A stretch of 64,000 nt of DNA from NCBI GenBank assembly GCA_035765895.1, contig DASTWL010000033.1, positions 99,680 through 163,679 on the forward strand. Direction: 5' to 3'. Below the pieces are notes generated by a model. That model was given only the letters and a program-made list of their open reading frames with translations. It searched no databases and was not told where the DNA came from. This DNA comes from Verrucomicrobiia bacterium. GTDB taxonomy: Bacteria; Verrucomicrobiota; Verrucomicrobiia; Limisphaerales; DSYF01. Below are positions 16,389 to 24,565 of this stretch, piece by piece (the stretch's first letter is position 1; each line of letters begins with the position of its first letter). Position numbers and translations under genes: made by a program.

Positions 16389-17303
16389 CTATGCCAGCGC
16401 CAGGTTTTTCAGGATGGCCGTCGTGGCCGCGGCCTTGTTGAGCGTGTAGAAGTGGATGCCGGGCGCACCGTTCCGCAGCAAATCGGCGCATTGGCGGGTG
16501 GCGTATTCGATGCCAAACGCGGCGCACGCCTCGTCGTCATCAACACGTTTCTCCAGTTCAGCCAGCAATGGTGCCGGCAGTTTCGCCCCACACAGTGCCG
16601 TAAAGCGTTTGATTTGCGCCGCGCTGCCGATGGGAATGATTCCTGGCACGATGGGAACCTTCACCCCGGACCGGGTCAGGTAATCTCGAAATTCATAGAA
16701 ATCCGTGTTGTCGAAGAACAACTGCGTGATGACGAAGTCAGCACCACAGTCGATTTTGTGTTTCAGCCGCTGCCAATCCACCCGCTTGCCTTCTTTGCAG
16801 GCGATGTGCCCCTCGGGAAATCCTGCCACGCCGACGCAAAATCCGCCGAGTTCACGGAGCAATTGCACCAACTGATGGGAATATTCGAAGCCGCCCTCGG
16901 TTTTTTGGAACTCGCCCACGCCGCCCGGAGGATCCCCCCGAAGCGCCAGGATGTTGCTGATCCCCAAAGCCCGGGCCTGCGCCAAAATGTCCTTGGTTTG
17001 TGGCGCCGTCGCATTGACGCAGGTCAGGTGGGCCATGGTTGTCAGGCCATGATCCTGTTGGATGCGGGCCACAATCCCCAACGTCTTTTCGCGCGTGCCG
17101 CCGCCCGCACCGTAGGTCACGGAGCAAAAATCCGGCTGCAATTGACAAAGGGCCGGAATGGTTTTTTCCATCAGCGTGCGCTCGCCCTCGTCCGTCTTGG
17201 TGGGGAAAAACTCGAAGGAAACGACCGGCCGCCCCGCGGCCTGTTTCGCGGCGAAGATGTCGCGGATGAATTGCACGGGGCTGATACTGTCACAATGAGC
17301 CAC
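16389..17303 (-). CDS. metF: 5,10-methylenetetrahydrofolate reductase
   Basis: 304-residue FAD-dependent TIM barrel reducing methylene-THF to methyl-THF for methionine synthesis. Visible family motifs: VSFEFFPTKTDEGE, DFCSVTYGAGGGTREKT, MAHLTCVNAT, ILALRGDPP, GVAGFPEGHIA, GADFVITQLFFDN and PIVPGIIPI. The active-site Glu of SFEFFPT and Asp of RGDPP are present. Length matches the bacterial MetF norm (~300). It is convergent with the beta-barrel gene (44-base gap, no terminator seen) and divergent from the zinc-ribbon gene at 17380; no met genes adjoin it. Confidence 0.95.
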   Translation of the reverse strand: MAHCDSISPVQFIRDIFAAKQAAGRPVVSFEFFPTKTDEGERTLMEKTIPALCQLQPDFCSVTYGAGGGTREKTLGIVARIQQDHGLTTMAHLTCVNATAPQTKDILAQARALGISNILALRGDPPGGVGEFQKTEGGFEYSHQLVQLLRELGGFCVGVAGFPEGHIACKEGKRVDWQRLKHKIDCGADFVITQLFFDNTDFYEFRDYLTRSGVKVPIVPGIIPIGSAAQIKRFTALCGAKLPAPLLAELEKRVDDDEACAAFGIEYATRQCADLLRNGAPGIHFYTLNKAAATTAILKNLALA

Positions 17304-17379
17304 AAAATCCAGCGCGGTTGAAGCGGAGCGGAAGAAATCGCGGCTGGATTTATGCGCCGGCCGGAACTAATGGTGGCGC

Positions 17380-17682
17380 ATGGCCATGACGAAGCATTGT
17401 TGGAAGTGCGGCGCGGAATGGACGTTCGCCCGCGCCCCCGGACGCAGCGAAACCTGTGTCAGCTGCGGCGCCGACTTGAAGGTGTGTCTGAACTGTGTGA
17501 GCTACGACAAAACGGTGGCCTACCAATGCCGGGACCGGCGGGCGGACGAGGTGGTGGAGAAGGCCGCGGCGAATTATTGCGAATACTTTGACCTTGCCCG
17601 ACGCGAATACATGCCTGTGACCGAAGGTCTGGCACGTGAGGCCAAGGCGAAGGACGCCCTGCGCAAACTGTTGGGCGATTGA
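17380..17682 (+). CDS. Small cysteine-rich zinc-ribbon protein
   Basis: 100 residues. Four cysteine clusters (CWKCG, CVSCG, CLNCVSYD, then YQCRDRRADEV and NYCEYFDLARREY) form two probable zinc-binding sites. The second half, C-x2-C-x2-YD ... C-x15-17-CEYF, is a pattern I know from conserved proteins of unknown function in diverse bacteria. The C-terminal ~25 residues are helical. ATG 17380 or ATG 17386 could be the start. It is divergent from metF and ends at the bidirectional terminator 17721-17760. A function in redox or nucleic-acid binding is possible but unsupported. Confidence 0.75.
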   Translation: MAMTKHCWKCGAEWTFARAPGRSETCVSCGADLKVCLNCVSYDKTVAYQCRDRRADEVVEKAAANYCEYFDLARREYMPVTEGLAREAKAKDALRKLLGD

Positions 17683-17720
17683 CACGCCTTTGCCATGGGC
17701 ATTACCACGCCGCCGGCAAC

Positions 17721-17760
17721 AAAAAAAAAGCCCCTCCCAGTTTTCCCGGGAGGGGTTTTG
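17721..17760. terminator. Bidirectional intrinsic terminator
   Basis: CCCCTCCC (17731-17738) pairs with GGGAGGGG (17748-17755). A9 precedes it and TTTT follows on the plus strand, so it can stop both the zinc-ribbon transcript (+) and, more strongly with a T9 tract, the porin transcript (-). Confidence 0.85.
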
Positions 17761-17778
17761 CTTAAGCGATCAATCCGC

Positions 17779-18954
17779 TTAGAACTTGTAGATCAAGTTG
17801 GCGAACAATCCGACGCTGGAGTCGGTAGAATCGTTCTTGACATAAGCTTCATCCCACCGGAGTTCCACGCGGCTGATGACGTTCTTCCACAGGTCGTATT
17901 GAACGGTGCCCGTGATTTCAGTCAGGTTGCCATCGGTGTGCTCATCCATCGCAACCGCTTTGCCATATTCGGCGCGGCCGTGGAGGCTGAGTTTCTCCGT
18001 CGCCTGGAAGGAGGCGTAAGCACCAAGCATCCATTGGTTGGACTTGTCGATGCCGCCCGCGTTTTTGACGTAATCAAACGCCAAACCAGCCTTCAGGCCG
18101 GTAACGGGCGTATTGAGCGTGGCACCGGCATAGTAGTTGACTTGGTCGGCGCCAGACTCTTCAACATCGCCGCCATTGTTCAAACCACCCACGACGCCCG
18201 CATACAGTGTCGATCCAGAGAGGAAGCCCAAGTCCTGCGGAGCGGTCAACGCGACCGACGCCAAGTAGGTCTTGTGCCAGGTCTCACCCGAAACGTATTC
18301 AGGGTCAGGGCGGTTATTGATGCCGGGCGACAGGGTGTTGGCCACACCAGCGGCAACCGAAACGATGTCATTCACGCGATAGGTCGCGAGAATACCGGTG
18401 TGTTCAGTGGGTTCAATGGCATAGCCCCAAGAACGGCTGAAGTTGGGGTTATTGCCCGACTCGAAGGTTTCGTAGCCAATCGTCGTGTCAAACACGCCGA
18501 CCTTCCAGTCAATGCCGTTACCGACGGGCGTGCGCAGGGCAACATAGGCCTGCTTGATGCCGAAATCGGACGCACTGTAACCAATACGATAGTTGTCCTG
18601 ACGTTGGCTGGAGTCCAAAGAGGCATTATAGCCAACCGCGTCCGGTCCGAAGAGCAGATCCACCTTGTAACCAGCGGCCCATTCGGACTCATCCATCGGC
18701 TTTTCGATGGTGAGCTTGACGACGTTCAGGTTAAAACCGTCGCTCTTGCCGTTGCGGAACGGAATGGCATTGTGAAGGCTGTTATCCTTGTCACCGACGT
18801 TCCATTCCACTGACGTATCGACGTAACCGCTGATGGTGGTTGAGGACAGGGCCGTCTGCACTGCGTTCATCGTGCTCTCGTCTGCCTTCACGGCCGAAGC
18901 GAGGCTGACAACGCCGACCGCAGCCAGACCCAAGGTCCATTGGTTAATCTTCAT
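17779..18954 (-). CDS. Outer-membrane porin-like beta-barrel (BBP2/OmpL-like)
   Basis: 391 residues. A signal peptide (MKINQWTLGLAAVGVVSLAS, cleavage after VKA) precedes ISGYVDTSVEWNVGD, LNVVKLTIEKPMDES-WAAGYKVDLLFGPDA and many amphipathic strands, ending ANLIYKF with terminal Phe. The VDLLFGPDA-like and VGVFDTTIGYE patterns fit the putative beta-barrel porin-2 family. A strong GGAGG Shine-Dalgarno precedes the ATG. Codon use is noticeably less GC-biased than in the neighbours, as expected of a very highly expressed envelope protein. It has its own predicted promoter (19054-19082) and terminator, so it is monocistronic. Solute specificity unknown. Confidence 0.8.
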   Translation of the reverse strand: MKINQWTLGLAAVGVVSLASAVKADESTMNAVQTALSSTTISGYVDTSVEWNVGDKDNSLHNAIPFRNGKSDGFNLNVVKLTIEKPMDESEWAAGYKVDLLFGPDAVGYNASLDSSQRQDNYRIGYSASDFGIKQAYVALRTPVGNGIDWKVGVFDTTIGYETFESGNNPNFSRSWGYAIEPTEHTGILATYRVNDIVSVAAGVANTLSPGINNRPDPEYVSGETWHKTYLASVALTAPQDLGFLSGSTLYAGVVGGLNNGGDVEESGADQVNYYAGATLNTPVTGLKAGLAFDYVKNAGGIDKSNQWMLGAYASFQATEKLSLHGRAEYGKAVAMDEHTDGNLTEITGTVQYDLWKNVISRVELRWDEAYVKNDSTDSSVGLFANLIYKF

Positions 18955-19374
18955 TAGTTCCTCCGATTTTTATGGTTGTATGTCCGTGCACTTGCACTGT
19001 TCTGGAGTAAAAACAGTTTACCCCACACACCCCAAAAGGTGTAGATGGGCGCATCAATAGGAGAGAATCCCCGGTTTGACAACTAAAAATTAAGAATTGG
19101 GCAGGGTGCAGGCGATTGAATGACCCATAAAATATTCATTATGAACGACATTACCAACAATTGGCCAGCCTGTCCGTAGTTTAGGCAGCGGGAAGCCCGG
19201 TCAATCTGGCATCGCCGGAATGAGAAGCCGGATTTGGCCGGAATTCTCATCGCCTTGAATGGCTGGAACACCGTCTGCTAGAGGGGCAGCAGGGAATTTG
19301 AGGCTTGGCTGGCACCGCCGTCGAAGGGCGGCTGAGGGCCAGCGCGTGAGCCCGCAAAGAACCCGAGAACGATT
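18955..19374. other. 420-base divergent regulatory spacer
   Basis: No CDS. The half next to the porin is AT-rich and holds its leader and promoter. Nearer the pilC-like gene, ATGAGAA (19220-19226) and TTCTCAT (19244-19250) form a perfect 7-bp inverted repeat around two CCGGA copies, a possible operator. Confidence 0.45.
19054..19082 (-). promoter_or_regulatory. Predicted sigma-70-type promoter of the porin gene
   Basis: On the minus strand TTGTCA (19082-19077) is separated by exactly 17 bases from TATTGA (19059-19054). The -35 matches consensus at 5 of 6 positions, the -10 more weakly. Transcription would start near 19046, giving a leader of about 90 bases before the porin ATG. Confidence 0.45.
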
Positions 19375-20580
19375 ATGCCTTCTTTTGTTTATACAGCACG
19401 CGAAACGGCTTCGGGCCGGGAAATCAGGAGCTCGCTCGAGGCCGCCACGGAGCAGGCAGCCATAGCGGCGCTTTTGAACCGCAACCTTCTGGTCGTCTCC
19501 ATCCAAGAGAAGGTCGGCAAGAAGGGCAAGACCAGCGGCGGCAAGGTGGCCCTCCAAGATTTGGTCATTTTCACCCGCCAGCTGGCCACCATGATCGACG
19601 CCGGTCTGGCGATGGTTCAATGTCTGCAAGCGCTGGCCGATCAGACGCAAAACAAGGTCATGCGCGACGTCATCAAGGACGTGTGCACGCGCGTCGAAGG
19701 TGGCGACAGTTTTTCCGAGGCCCTCCAAAAACACCCCAAGGTGTTCAACCGGCTCTACTTCAGCATGGTGTCCGCGGGTGAAAAGGGCGGTCTGCTGGCG
19801 GAGATTCTCGCCCGCCTGGCCACCTATCTCGAAAACACCGCCCGCCTGCGGAAAAAGGTCAAATCCGCCCTGATGTATCCCACCATCGTCACCGTGGTGG
19901 CCATCGGCATCACGACCTTTTTGCTGGTGAAGGTGATTCCGGTGTTCGGGGAAATTTACAGCGGCTTCGGCGCGAAACTGCCCGGCCCCACGCAATTCCT
20001 GATCAACTTGAGCAATTTCGTGAAGAGTTACTTCCTGCTCATCTTTGCCGCACTGGGCGGACTGATTTACGCGTGGCTCTATTTCATCAAAACCAAGTCC
20101 GGCCGGGAATTCTGGGACGCCAAACGCATCAAGCTGCCGATTTTTGGGCCGATTGCCCACAAGATCTGCCTGGCCCGCTTCAGCCGCACCCTCTCCTCGC
20201 TGATCCGGAGCGGTGTGCCAATTCTGGAAGTGCTGCAAATTGTCTCCCAGACAGTGGGCAATGTGGTCATGGAAAAGGCCATCCGGAGCGCCGCTTCCGA
20301 TATTGAGCGAGGCGAGGGCATTTCCACGGCACTGAGCCGGCATCCGGTCTTCCCGAACATGCTGATTCGCATGTGCACGGCCGGTGAGCAAACCGGCAAA
20401 ATGGACGCCATGTTGGAGCGCATCTCGGACTTTTTGGACGAAGAGATCGAAACCACCCTTTCGGGCCTCACTTCGCTAATTGAACCGTTGTTGATCGTGT
20501 TCCTGGGCGTGGTGATTGGCGGCATGGTGATTTGCATGTTCCTGCCCATCTTCAAGCTGAGCGAGGTGGTCAGCAAATAG
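19375..20580 (+). CDS. Type II secretion/type IV pilus inner-membrane platform protein (GspF/PilC)
   Basis: 401 residues with two T2SSF domains: residues ~68-190 (FTRQLATMIDAGLAMVQCLQALA ... GGDSFSEALQKHP) and ~270-395 (FSRTLSSLIRSGVPILEVLQIVS ... GEGISTALSRHP). Three hydrophobic helices are near 170, 222 and 375. The N-terminal FVYTARETASGREIRSS segment is the usual GspF/PilC cap. The duplicated GG/GE-S-AL-HP signature is diagnostic. It builds the inner-membrane platform for pilin-like fibres. No ATPase, pilin or prepilin peptidase gene adjoins it; instead an NtrC-type regulator follows 98 bases later, an arrangement reminiscent of pil loci with pilR. Confidence 0.9.
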   Translation: MPSFVYTARETASGREIRSSLEAATEQAAIAALLNRNLLVVSIQEKVGKKGKTSGGKVALQDLVIFTRQLATMIDAGLAMVQCLQALADQTQNKVMRDVIKDVCTRVEGGDSFSEALQKHPKVFNRLYFSMVSAGEKGGLLAEILARLATYLENTARLRKKVKSALMYPTIVTVVAIGITTFLLVKVIPVFGEIYSGFGAKLPGPTQFLINLSNFVKSYFLLIFAALGGLIYAWLYFIKTKSGREFWDAKRIKLPIFGPIAHKICLARFSRTLSSLIRSGVPILEVLQIVSQTVGNVVMEKAIRSAASDIERGEGISTALSRHPVFPNMLIRMCTAGEQTGKMDAMLERISDFLDEEIETTLSGLTSLIEPLLIVFLGVVIGGMVICMFLPIFKLSEVVSK

Positions 20581-20678
20581 CCTCGGATCCGGGGCCGTCC
20601 CGGAAGTTGCAACAACCGCCCTGCAACCGTTGGTGGGAGCGAAGAAATCGATCCATTCCAAGTGATTGAATTGAAATT

Positions 20679-22154
20679 ATGGCAAAAGTGCTTCTCGTTG
20701 ATGATGAGCTGACCATGGTTCAAATGGTCGCCGACCTTCTTCGGGAAGACGGCCATGAGGTATTCCCCTTTACCAACCTCGCGGCAGCCGTGGCGGGTTT
20801 GACGACCCACCAGCCGGACTTGGTGGTGACCGACCTTTACCTCGACAAGACCAACGCCCACGGCTTGGAAATCATCAAAAAAGCCCGGGCGCTCAGCCCA
20901 CCGGCGGTCGTCATCGTCATCACCGGCTACGGTTCCATTGACACCGCGGTGGATGCGATGCGGAACGGTGCATTCGACTACTTGGAGAAACCGTTCAAGG
21001 TCGATGAACTGCGGATGTGCATTCAGCGGGGACTGTCTTACAGCACGGCCGTCAGCGAAACCACCTTCCTGCGGCGCCAGCTCAAAAAGAAATACCATTT
21101 CAGCCAGATCGTGGGTGCTTCGGCCCCCATGCAGGATGTGTTCAAGCTTATCGAACGGGTGGCCAACACAGACAGCACCGTGTTGGTGCTGGGCGAAAGC
21201 GGCACCGGCAAAGAACTCGTCGCCCGCTCCCTCCACTTCAACAGCCGCCGCCAGCACGCGCCGTTCGTCCCCATCAACTGCTCGGCCCTGCCCGAAGCGC
21301 TGCTGGAATCGGAATTGTTCGGCCACCGGCGCGGTGCGTTCACCGGCGCGATTGCAGATAAAAAGGGACTTTTCCAAGAGGCGGATGGGGGAACGATTTT
21401 CTTGGACGAAGTCGGCTCCATGTCACCGTTGCTGCAAAGCCGTTTGCTGCGCGTCCTGCAGGAAAAGGAAGTCCGCCGGGTGGGCGACAACGTGCCCGCC
21501 TATGTCGATGTGCGGGTCGTGGCCGCCGCCAACGAGCCGCTCGAAATCCGCATCAAAGAAGGCACTTTTCGGGAGGATCTTTATTACCGCCTGAATGTGA
21601 TTCCCATTCATCTGCCCGCCCTGCGCGAGCGCACGGATGACATCCCGCTCCTCGTCGCCCATTTTCTCAAGCAAAAGGCCCGGGGCGCCATCGGTGAGCC
21701 CTTCAAAGTTTCCCGGCGGGCCATGGAAGTGTTGCTGGCCCACCAATGGCCCGGCAACGTGCGCGAACTGGAGAACGCCATCGAGCGCGCCACAACCCTT
21801 TGCGAGACAAACATCCTCCGGCTGGGCGATCTCCCGCCCTCGCTGCTGGCCAAAACCGGCGCCTCTCCCGAACAAGACACGGACTTGGAAACGGCGACGC
21901 TCCCGCAGGTGAACGAGCCGACCGCCTCACTCCAAACGGCAGGTGGCACCAACGGTTCGCTGACAGAAACAGCCACCACCCGGCCGCTGGACGCGATCAA
22001 ACCCCTGAAAAACTACCTGCGCGAACAGGAGCAGTCGTATCTAAATCGCGTCATGGAAGCCACCGGCGGCGATAAGGAACAGGCCGCCCTAGTTTTGGGG
22101 GTCAGCCTGGCAACGCTCTACCGCAAGCTCTCCGGCGACGACCGGGAACCGTGA
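20679..22154 (+). CDS. NtrC-family sigma-54-dependent response regulator
   Basis: 491 residues: receiver domain (acidic VDDE at 8-10, phospho-acceptor Asp52 in VVTDLYLD, KPF switch Lys), AAA+ sigma-54 activator domain with Walker A GESGTGKE (172-179), the sigma-54-contacting GAFTGA loop (219-224), Walker B FLDEVGS and the arginine-finger region RFL/REDLYYRLNVIPI. The C-terminal Fis-type helix-turn-helix ends EQAALVLGVSLATLYRKLSG. A ~65-residue Thr/Ala-rich linker separates AAA+ and HTH. It activates sigma-54 promoters in response to an unlinked kinase, since no kinase gene is adjacent. The pilC-like neighbour makes a PilR-like role in surface-fibre control plausible. Confidence 0.92.
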   Translation: MAKVLLVDDELTMVQMVADLLREDGHEVFPFTNLAAAVAGLTTHQPDLVVTDLYLDKTNAHGLEIIKKARALSPPAVVIVITGYGSIDTAVDAMRNGAFDYLEKPFKVDELRMCIQRGLSYSTAVSETTFLRRQLKKKYHFSQIVGASAPMQDVFKLIERVANTDSTVLVLGESGTGKELVARSLHFNSRRQHAPFVPINCSALPEALLESELFGHRRGAFTGAIADKKGLFQEADGGTIFLDEVGSMSPLLQSRLLRVLQEKEVRRVGDNVPAYVDVRVVAAANEPLEIRIKEGTFREDLYYRLNVIPIHLPALRERTDDIPLLVAHFLKQKARGAIGEPFKVSRRAMEVLLAHQWPGNVRELENAIERATTLCETNILRLGDLPPSLLAKTGASPEQDTDLETATLPQVNEPTASLQTAGGTNGSLTETATTRPLDAIKPLKNYLREQEQSYLNRVMEATGGDKEQAALVLGVSLATLYRKLSGDDREP

Positions 22155-22288
22155 AGCCGGGGTAATTTCCCGCGTTAGCACGGTTACAAACTGTCATTTT
22201 GTGTTTCCCTCCCCCCCGCGGTTTCCTAGTATCCCCAACGCCGCCGCGTCGCGCGCGACGGCGCACAATCCGCAACTGAACTTGAATT

Positions 22289-23251
22289 ATGCCATTGACT
22301 CATACTCGCGACCTGTTCGCCAAGGCGCTTAAAGGCAAATACGCCCTCGGTGCTTTCAACGTCAACAACATGGAGCTCATCCAGGCGATCGTCGAAGCCT
22401 GCGAGGAGGAAAAGGCACCGCTCATTCTCCAGATTTCGAAGGGGGCACGACAATACGCCAACCCGGTTTACCTCAAAAAGTTGATCGAAGCGGCCGTCAG
22501 TCTCTCCACCGTCCCGATTGCGGTTCACCTGGACCATGGCGACACGTTCGATCTCTGCAAGCAGTGCATCGACGAAGGCTTTACCAGCGTCATGATCGAC
22601 GCCTCCCACGAGCCGTTTGAGAAAAATGCGGAAATCACCCGCAAAGTCGTGGAATACGCTCACAAGCACAATTGCTCCGTCGAGTCTGAACTCGGCCACC
22701 TGGTCGGCGCCCAGTTCGACGAAGGCGAAGAGGGCGGCGCCCATTCCACCAGCGGCCATTACACCGAACCTGATGAAGCCGTCAAATTCGTCAAGGAAAC
22801 GGGCTGCGATTCGCTGGCCGTCGCCATCGGCAACAGCCACGGCGCTTACAAGTTCAAGGGCACCCAGCACCTCGACTTGGAGCGCCTCAAGCTCATCAAA
22901 AAAGCATTAATGGATGCCGGCATGGGCGATTATCCGCTCGTTTTGCACGGTGCCTCCAGCGTCCCGCAACACCTTGTCACCGAGGTCAACAAATACGGCG
23001 GCAAAATGCCCGACGCGCAAGGCGTGCCCGAAGCCGACATCGAAGTCGCCCGCCGGGTCGGTTGCACCAAGGTCAACATCGACACCGACTTGCGTATCGC
23101 GATGACGGCGGGCATCCGCAAGGTGTTCTCCGAAAACCCGAAGGAATTCGATCCGCGCAAGTATCTCGGCCCCGCCCGCCAAGCCGTGAAGGATCTGGTT
23201 CGCCACAAGGTGAAGAATGTCCTGTGCTGCGCTGGCCACGCCTTCGACTGA
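22289..23251 (+). CDS. fba: Class II fructose-bisphosphate aldolase
   Basis: 320-residue zinc-dependent aldolase cleaving fructose-1,6-bisphosphate to DHAP and GAP. Active-site features: GAFNVNNMELIQAIVEA, the first zinc His and catalytic Asp in VHLDHGDTFD, ELGHLVG, the flexible-loop stretch ending HYTEPDEAVKFV, and the phosphate/zinc motifs AIGNSHGAY and VLHGASSVP. The short (~307-320) length and the central loop place it in class IIB-like enzymes rather than the ~359-residue E. coli FbaA type. Tagatose-bisphosphate aldolase is the main alternative. It stands alone with its own terminator; the 134-base upstream spacer shows no strong promoter boxes. Confidence 0.92.
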   Translation: MPLTHTRDLFAKALKGKYALGAFNVNNMELIQAIVEACEEEKAPLILQISKGARQYANPVYLKKLIEAAVSLSTVPIAVHLDHGDTFDLCKQCIDEGFTSVMIDASHEPFEKNAEITRKVVEYAHKHNCSVESELGHLVGAQFDEGEEGGAHSTSGHYTEPDEAVKFVKETGCDSLAVAIGNSHGAYKFKGTQHLDLERLKLIKKALMDAGMGDYPLVLHGASSVPQHLVTEVNKYGGKMPDAQGVPEADIEVARRVGCTKVNIDTDLRIAMTAGIRKVFSENPKEFDPRKYLGPARQAVKDLVRHKVKNVLCCAGHAFD

Positions 23252-23269
23252 TCATTTCGACGCCCACCA

Positions 23270-23299
23270 AGCCCGCTTCCCAGAAGCGGGCTTTTTTGT
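23270..23299 (+). terminator. Intrinsic terminator of fba
   Basis: AGCCCGCTTC (23270-23279) and GAAGCGGGCT (23283-23292) form a perfect 10-bp stem with a CCA loop followed by TTTTT, 18 bases after the stop. Confidence 0.92.
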
Positions 23300-23517
23300 T
23301 GCCGGAATCCACCCGGAATCGGGCTATTATGACCCATATAGGCCGCGCACTATTCGCCACAATGCGCCATTATTGCCCTTTTTATCCAATCCGTTGCACG
23401 TCGAATTTTATACAAATACTTTCCCTTAAACATTTTATCGAGCGTGATGTCGTTTGGCATGCCTAAAGCAATTGGATTGAGGTGAGATTTGTTTAACAAC
23501 AACGAAAGGATCAAATC

Positions 23518-23985
23518 ATGAAACTAGTTCGCTTCCAAAGTCCGTTGCTGGCCGCGTGGCCGGCATTCAATCGTTTGTCTGATCTCCGCCAAGAGATCGA
23601 CCGCCTCTTCGAATCGCCATTGGCGGAACTGGCGGAAACCCCTTCCTTGTTCGCCGGATGGACACCGGCCATTGATGTGTATGAAAACAAGGAAAACATC
23701 GTCATCGTTGCCGAGTTGCCCGGCATGAAGAAGGAGGACATTGACGTCACGCTGCACGAAGGGACGTTGAGCATTTCCGGTGAACGCAAGAGCGAGAGCA
23801 AAGCCGAAGCCGGCGAGACGTATCGCACCGAACGGTTCTTCGGCCGCTTCCAGCGCACCGTCAGCCTGCCCACGCCCGTTGCCGCGGACAAGGTGAAGGC
23901 TGATTACAAGGATGGCATCCTGACCGTAACCCTGCCAAAGACCGAAGAGGCCAAGCCGAAGCAGATCAATGTCAACGTGAATTGA
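23518..23985 (+). CDS. Small heat-shock protein, Hsp20/alpha-crystallin family
   Basis: 155 residues. The N-terminal arm (LRQEIDRLFESPLAEL) is followed by the alpha-crystallin domain from about residue 48 (WTPAIDVYENKENIVIVAELPGMKKEDIDVTL), the GTLSISGERK strand pair, YRTERFFGRFQRTVSLP and the signature DYKDGILTVTLPK; IN-V-NVN stands in for the C-terminal I-x-I tail. It is an ATP-independent holdase that binds unfolding proteins. It opens a stress cluster with a second hsp20 gene and htpG. The 218-base region upstream (23300-23517) is distinctly AT-rich, consistent with its own promoter, but I see no CIRCE element. An AAAGGA Shine-Dalgarno precedes the ATG. Confidence 0.93.
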   Translation: MKLVRFQSPLLAAWPAFNRLSDLRQEIDRLFESPLAELAETPSLFAGWTPAIDVYENKENIVIVAELPGMKKEDIDVTLHEGTLSISGERKSESKAEAGETYRTERFFGRFQRTVSLPTPVAADKVKADYKDGILTVTLPKTEEAKPKQINVNVN

Positions 23986-24044
23986 AGAAGACACTGCCAG
24001 GCTGGCCATCCAGCAAACGCCAACTCTTAAAGAAAGGAATCGTC

Positions 24045-24425
24045 ATGAGCAACGTGATGCAAAAGGAAAAGAATGAGGTTTCTTCACAGCCGAAACGGCA
24101 GGAATACGTTCTGCCCGAGGTGAACATCTACGAGGAAAAGGACGGCTACACGCTGGAAGCCGAAATGCCCGGCGTGAACAAGGATGGGCTCGAAATCCTG
24201 TTGGAAGGCACGGAACTGACCCTTGTCGGCCATCGCAATCCGCCCGCCATCGTGGGCGGCGTCATCCTCCACGAAAGCCGCACGGCTGATTACCGTCGCG
24301 TGTTCGAACTGGATCCCGCCATCGACACCGCACGGATCGCCGCCAAAATGAATCAGGGCGTGCTGACCCTGACTTTGCCCAAGTCGGAACGCGTGAAGCC
24401 GCGCAAGATCACCGTGAACGACTGA
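24045..24425 (+). CDS. Second Hsp20/alpha-crystallin family protein
   Basis: 126 residues from ATG 24045 (AGAAAGGA upstream). The alpha-crystallin domain starts near residue 24 (YVLPEVNIYEEKDGYTLEAEMPGV), continues LLEGTELTLVGHR, ESRTADYRRVFELDP and ends NQGVLTLTLPKSERVKPRKI. Its N-terminal arm is much shorter and more polar than in the upstream paralogue, and the two share little outside the core, so this is an old divergence rather than a recent tandem duplication. The two may co-assemble. The 59-base gap to the first hsp20 gene and common orientation suggest one transcript. Confidence 0.92.
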   Translation: MSNVMQKEKNEVSSQPKRQEYVLPEVNIYEEKDGYTLEAEMPGVNKDGLEILLEGTELTLVGHRNPPAIVGGVILHESRTADYRRVFELDPAIDTARIAAKMNQGVLTLTLPKSERVKPRKITVND

Positions 24426-24438
24426 ACGCGGTTGACAT

Positions 24439-24479
24439 CGCCCTTCCAGATGGCAAGAGCGGTCCGGAAGGGCGTTTTG
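24439..24479 (+). terminator. Hairpin with T-run between hsp20 and htpG (terminator or attenuator)
   Basis: CGCCCTTCC (24439-24447) pairs with GGAAGGGCG (24466-24474), followed by TTTT. It sits 13 bases after the second hsp20 stop and 87 bases before htpG, so it either ends the hsp20 transcript or reduces read-through to htpG. Confidence 0.65.
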
Positions 24480-24565
24480 TTGGTGCCATCCGGATGTTCA
24501 AACGCCGGACGTTCCCGCCCTTGTCCTTGACGCAAACCTTTTCCGCCGGAAACCTGCCGAACTTT

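Noticed and set aside
23300..23517. CIRCE or sigma-32-type heat-shock promoter upstream of hsp20
   Set aside because: No TTAGCACTC-N9-GAGTGCTAA and no good sigma-32 boxes. TTGCAC at 23394 with TACTTT 17 bases later is too weak a -10 to call.
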